Positions 61,602-64,000 of a stretch of DNA of 64,000 bases are shown here, one piece after another. The DNA is taken from positions 1 to 64,000 of the forward strand of contig NZ_JBJHZY010000005.1 in assembly GCF_045310525.1 (NCBI RefSeq), read 5' to 3'. Position 1 is the stretch's first letter. Each line of letters opens with the position of its first letter. The notes below the pieces were generated by a model. It was not told the DNA's origin. It made no database searches and saw nothing but the letters and a program-made list of their open reading frames with translations. A program made the position numbers and the translations under genes. This DNA comes from Clostridium_AT radicumherbarum (GTDB taxonomy: Bacteria > Bacillota > Clostridia > Clostridiales > Clostridiaceae).

Positions 61602-62765
61602 TTACACCATCCGACTTTGTTTATTAAAAGTTTTCTTAGAAGTTATTATATCCTTTACCATGATAATTGCAACAATTATATATATAATCAGTCCAAATAA
61701 TATTGCAGTATTCGCATTAAATCTTGATATAATTATTCCAAAGATAGGTACGCCAATTACTCCTGAAAGACCAATTATAGATTCTGCAATACTCATACAG
61801 CTGGCCTTATATTTAGCTGGTGCAAGCTCATAAATATAGGTTTTATAAGAGGCTGCAGATAGGCCATAGGCAAAGCCTGAAAATATACCCATAACAATTA
61901 CAGCCAAGGCATTATTAAATATTAAAATTACGGTTAGCCTTATAATTTGAAGTAAAAAGGCAGCAAATATTAATGTTTTCCCATGATATTTCTTAAGCAG
62001 ACTGACAGTTAGGAAAAAGGTAATTATCTCAGGTGATGCATCAAAGAAATAAGTAAGGCCCAGACTCAATGGACCGCCGCCATAGTCAGAAAGAAGAATC
62101 CCTAGATAGCTGTATATCCCCCTCATAACAAAGGTGTACATAAACATTATAATAATCATAATAAGGATGGGCTTTATTTTAAAAACCTCACCTAAAGCTT
62201 CCTTAAAGGATACAGCTTCTACGTTTAAAACCTTTTCTTCATTAATATTTGGATTAACGTCTTTAAGCATAAGTATTAATATCAGAGTTAGGATTACTAT
62301 GAGTGTAATGTACCAGCTATAAATATGCCAGCCAAACTTGCTTAATAAGAAGCCTATTACAATAGCAGAAAAGCCGTAACCTATTGACCCGAAGCCTCTT
62401 ATTTTACCAAAATTATTTTGCTTACCATAGATTTTAAGAGTATTTAATGTCCATGCCTCTGAAATGGAATTTGTACCTACCACGAAGAATCCCCAGATAA
62501 ACAGCAATATATAAAAATGCCAGCTTACCTTAGCAAAATTAATGGCTATACCTACCAATACTCCCATACTTATTGTAATAAGCATTACAGCTTTCGTCCT
62601 TCTTAATTTATCTACAAGATAGCCAATAAAAGTCTGTCCTATTAGTGCAGCTAAGGTATATATAGAAGCTATAATACTTATTTCCTGCTTAGAAAACCCA
62701 AGCTGAGTAATATACATAGTATACATACCTGTAACGCTTAGCACCATTCCCCAGTAAACAAACAT
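61602..62765 (-). CDS. MFS transporter
   Basis: This 387-residue protein has about 11-12 membrane helices and the motif GYLVDKLRRTKAVM between helices 2 and 3. It resembles the MFS_1-like/nucleoside permease group; the substrate is unknown. The N-terminus may be longer: the frame is open upstream and AGGGGGGG (62804-62811) lies 5 bases before an ATA (62798). ATG 62765 itself has no close ribosome binding site. It leads the operon with the DUF6483-like gene. Confidence 0.8.
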   Translation of the reverse strand: MFVYWGMVLSVTGMYTMYITQLGFSKQEISIIASIYTLAALIGQTFIGYLVDKLRRTKAVMLITISMGVLVGIAINFAKVSWHFYILLFIWGFFVVGTNSISEAWTLNTLKIYGKQNNFGKIRGFGSIGYGFSAIVIGFLLSKFGWHIYSWYITLIVILTLILILMLKDVNPNINEEKVLNVEAVSFKEALGEVFKIKPILIMIIIMFMYTFVMRGIYSYLGILLSDYGGGPLSLGLTYFFDASPEIITFFLTVSLLKKYHGKTLIFAAFLLQIIRLTVILIFNNALAVIVMGIFSGFAYGLSAASYKTYIYELAPAKYKASCMSIAESIIGLSGVIGVPIFGIIISRFNANTAILFGLIIYIIVAIIMVKDIITSKKTFNKQSRMV

Positions 62766-62883
62766 AAAGATTCTAAATCTATTAATGTACCTTTCTATAT
62801 AAACCCCCCCTAATATTTCTATAAATAGCCATAGAACAAGTATATCATAGTTTAGAACCCTTATACTATGCCTCGATATCTAT

Positions 62884-64000
62884 TTATTCTGCCATTACCT
62901 TACTTATGAGCCTTTCTAAATAAACTGACTTCATCTGCCTACTAGCCATAGCCTGCTTTATTGGCGGTAGTTTTAATATAGTAGAAAGTACAGCTGCCAT
63001 AGCACGATGACTTCCAAAGGCTTGATTATCAAATATTAGATTTTGCAGAGTTCCCTTTTCTATAGCCATAAGTACTAGCCTATGTACTGAATTTACTGGA
63101 GTTATAATTTTTCCCTGTCTTCTTTCTAGAAAAAGACTATTTTTATGGCAGGATCTTACACATACTCCACAGCCAAGGCATATATCCTCATTTATCTTTA
63201 TAATCTTTTTCATTCCTCCAAGTCCATTTTCTATTTCCTTGCTTTCAATTGCATTTATTGGACAAGCTTTCACACAACTTCCACAATTAATACAGTTTTC
63301 TGTGTTTACCTTAGGAATATATGCGGTAGTTTGAACAGGATGCAGCATACCAAATTTTTTAGCAGCAAGCATTGCCTCACAGCAGCAGCCACAGCAGTTG
63401 CATATAAAACTCACATCTTCTCTTACATTTTCACCACATTGTACTAAATTATGTTCATAAGCCTTATGTAAAAGCTCCAAGCCCTCAGATGCATCAACTT
63501 TTCTAGCATAATTATGCTTTATAAGTGATGAGGCCGTTCCATTAAAGGTCATGCATATATCTAAAGGTGCATCACAGGCCTTTCCTACATGATACATCTT
63601 ATGCCGACAGTAGCAAGTACTTATTCCAATATGAGAGGCCTCCTTAATTATATGGCTAGCTCTTTCAAAATCTAGTATTTCTACTTTATTCTCATTTGAA
63701 AGCACTTCTTCCTGTACGAAAACTCTACCAAGCCTGGTTTCAGTTCCTAGAAAAAGCTGCTTTACAAAGTCTTCTTCCACATTTAAATATTGATAATATA
63801 GCTCACCTAAGAGCTTTTGATCTATATCATGCCTTGTTCTCATCATGGAAAACTCAAAAAAACCTGCCATTGGAGGAGGGAGCACGTACTCTGACACTCC
63901 ATTATGTTCCATATCTAAAAGTATGGCTCTGCTTGAAAGCTCCTGAAGCATTCTTTCTGCAGAAGCTTCATCCATTTTCCATACCCTGCTTGCAGTCTTT
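62884..64000 (-). CDS. 4Fe-4S ferredoxin-domain protein, 5' end cut off
   Basis: This protein reads past the right edge: codons for KTASRVWK precede the first Met at 63975 with no stop or ribosome binding site, so the true start lies beyond 64000. The C-terminal half has two 4Fe-4S motifs (CINCGSCVKACP and CLGCGVCVRSC). Before them is a Cys-rich segment (CNCCGCCCEAM). The N-terminal half (LPPPMAGFFEFSMMR) is conserved in clostridial oxidoreductases. The redox partner is unknown. Confidence 0.8.
   Translation of the reverse strand, partial: KTASRVWKMDEASAERMLQELSSRAILLDMEHNGVSEYVLPPPMAGFFEFSMMRTRHDIDQKLLGELYYQYLNVEEDFVKQLFLGTETRLGRVFVQEEVLSNENKVEILDFERASHIIKEASHIGISTCYCRHKMYHVGKACDAPLDICMTFNGTASSLIKHNYARKVDASEGLELLHKAYEHNLVQCGENVREDVSFICNCCGCCCEAMLAAKKFGMLHPVQTTAYIPKVNTENCINCGSCVKACPINAIESKEIENGLGGMKKIIKINEDICLGCGVCVRSCHKNSLFLERRQGKIITPVNSVHRLVLMAIEKGTLQNLIFDNQAFGSHRAMAAVLSTILKLPPIKQAMASRQMKSVYLERLISKVMAE

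Noticed and set aside
1..64000. CRISPR arrays, prophage genes and insertion sequences
   Set aside because: No regularly spaced direct repeats with spacers, and no transposase, integrase or phage structural gene were found.

Overview
The window is AT-rich DNA from a spore-forming Clostridium-like Firmicute. The basis is strong AGGAGG-type ribosome binding sites, frequent TTG and GTG starts, spore-coat CotS and CotSA proteins, a ClpE ATPase, a DUF348/G5/3D cell-wall protein, rubredoxin, a clostridial-type GlgC/GlgD pair and an agr-type peptide signalling locus. No prophage, insertion sequence, tRNA gene or CRISPR array was found. The left edge carries the promoter and leader of an rRNA operon whose 16S gene would lie just outside.

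Layout. 1-2400: rrn leader, then nucleotidyltransferase, rubredoxin and surE on the minus strand. 2.4-10.6 kb: a complete glycogen operon glgB-glgC-glgD-glgA-glgP, with a terminator-like hairpin in the glgB leader. 10.7-14.5 kb: ribosomal protein S1, LemA and DUF2207 (minus). 14.8-17.3 kb: a UBA/DUF4342 protein behind a structured leader, then an OmpR-type two-component pair. 17.4-21.8 kb: a rearranged agr quorum-sensing island. It holds agrD, agrCA, a distant agrB, a CPBP protease and two small two-helix membrane proteins. Three promoters there share one paired LytTR-site layout. 21.8-30.7 kb: speD, clpE, a drug-type MFS exporter, a DEAD-box helicase, a UbiA prenyltransferase and a 3D/G5 wall protein. 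30.7-35.8 kb: an ABC-F ATPase, an APC permease and an HD-GYP-type protein. 36-42.6 kb: the RDD / SpoIIM / DUF58 / MoxR / DUF4350 / DUF4129 membrane cluster. 42.7-45.7 kb: an unidentified 110-nt fold, flotillin, NfeD and MscL. 46-53.5 kb: a second permease, Tag glycosylase, a MORN protein, tandem lipoprotein serpins and a second ABC-F protein behind another copy of the structured leader. 54-60 kb: a surface or spore-coat polysaccharide cluster (amphi-Trp protein, two CotS kinases, CotSA, UDP-glucose dehydrogenase, sugar epimerase). 60-64 kb: TagA-type glycosyltransferase, a DUF6483-like protein, an MFS transporter and a ferredoxin-domain protein cut by the right edge.

The most interesting material is the agr island. 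Ten-base repeats (ATTTCACGAC) occur in pairs exactly 21 bp apart. In all three pairs the second repeat ends 30 bases before a -10 box. One pair faces agrD and two face the small membrane-protein genes, so these look like one AgrA regulon built into the locus. Second is a leader element found in two copies (14.7 kb and 53.5 kb) whose stems differ by compensatory changes, which supports a conserved cis-acting RNA. Other points include a frameshifted small ORF near 53.8 kb, tandem serpins with different reactive loops, an MscL with a zinc ribbon, an NfeD protein with a His/Asp-rich loop, and two genes with a good ribosome binding site but no standard start codon behind it.
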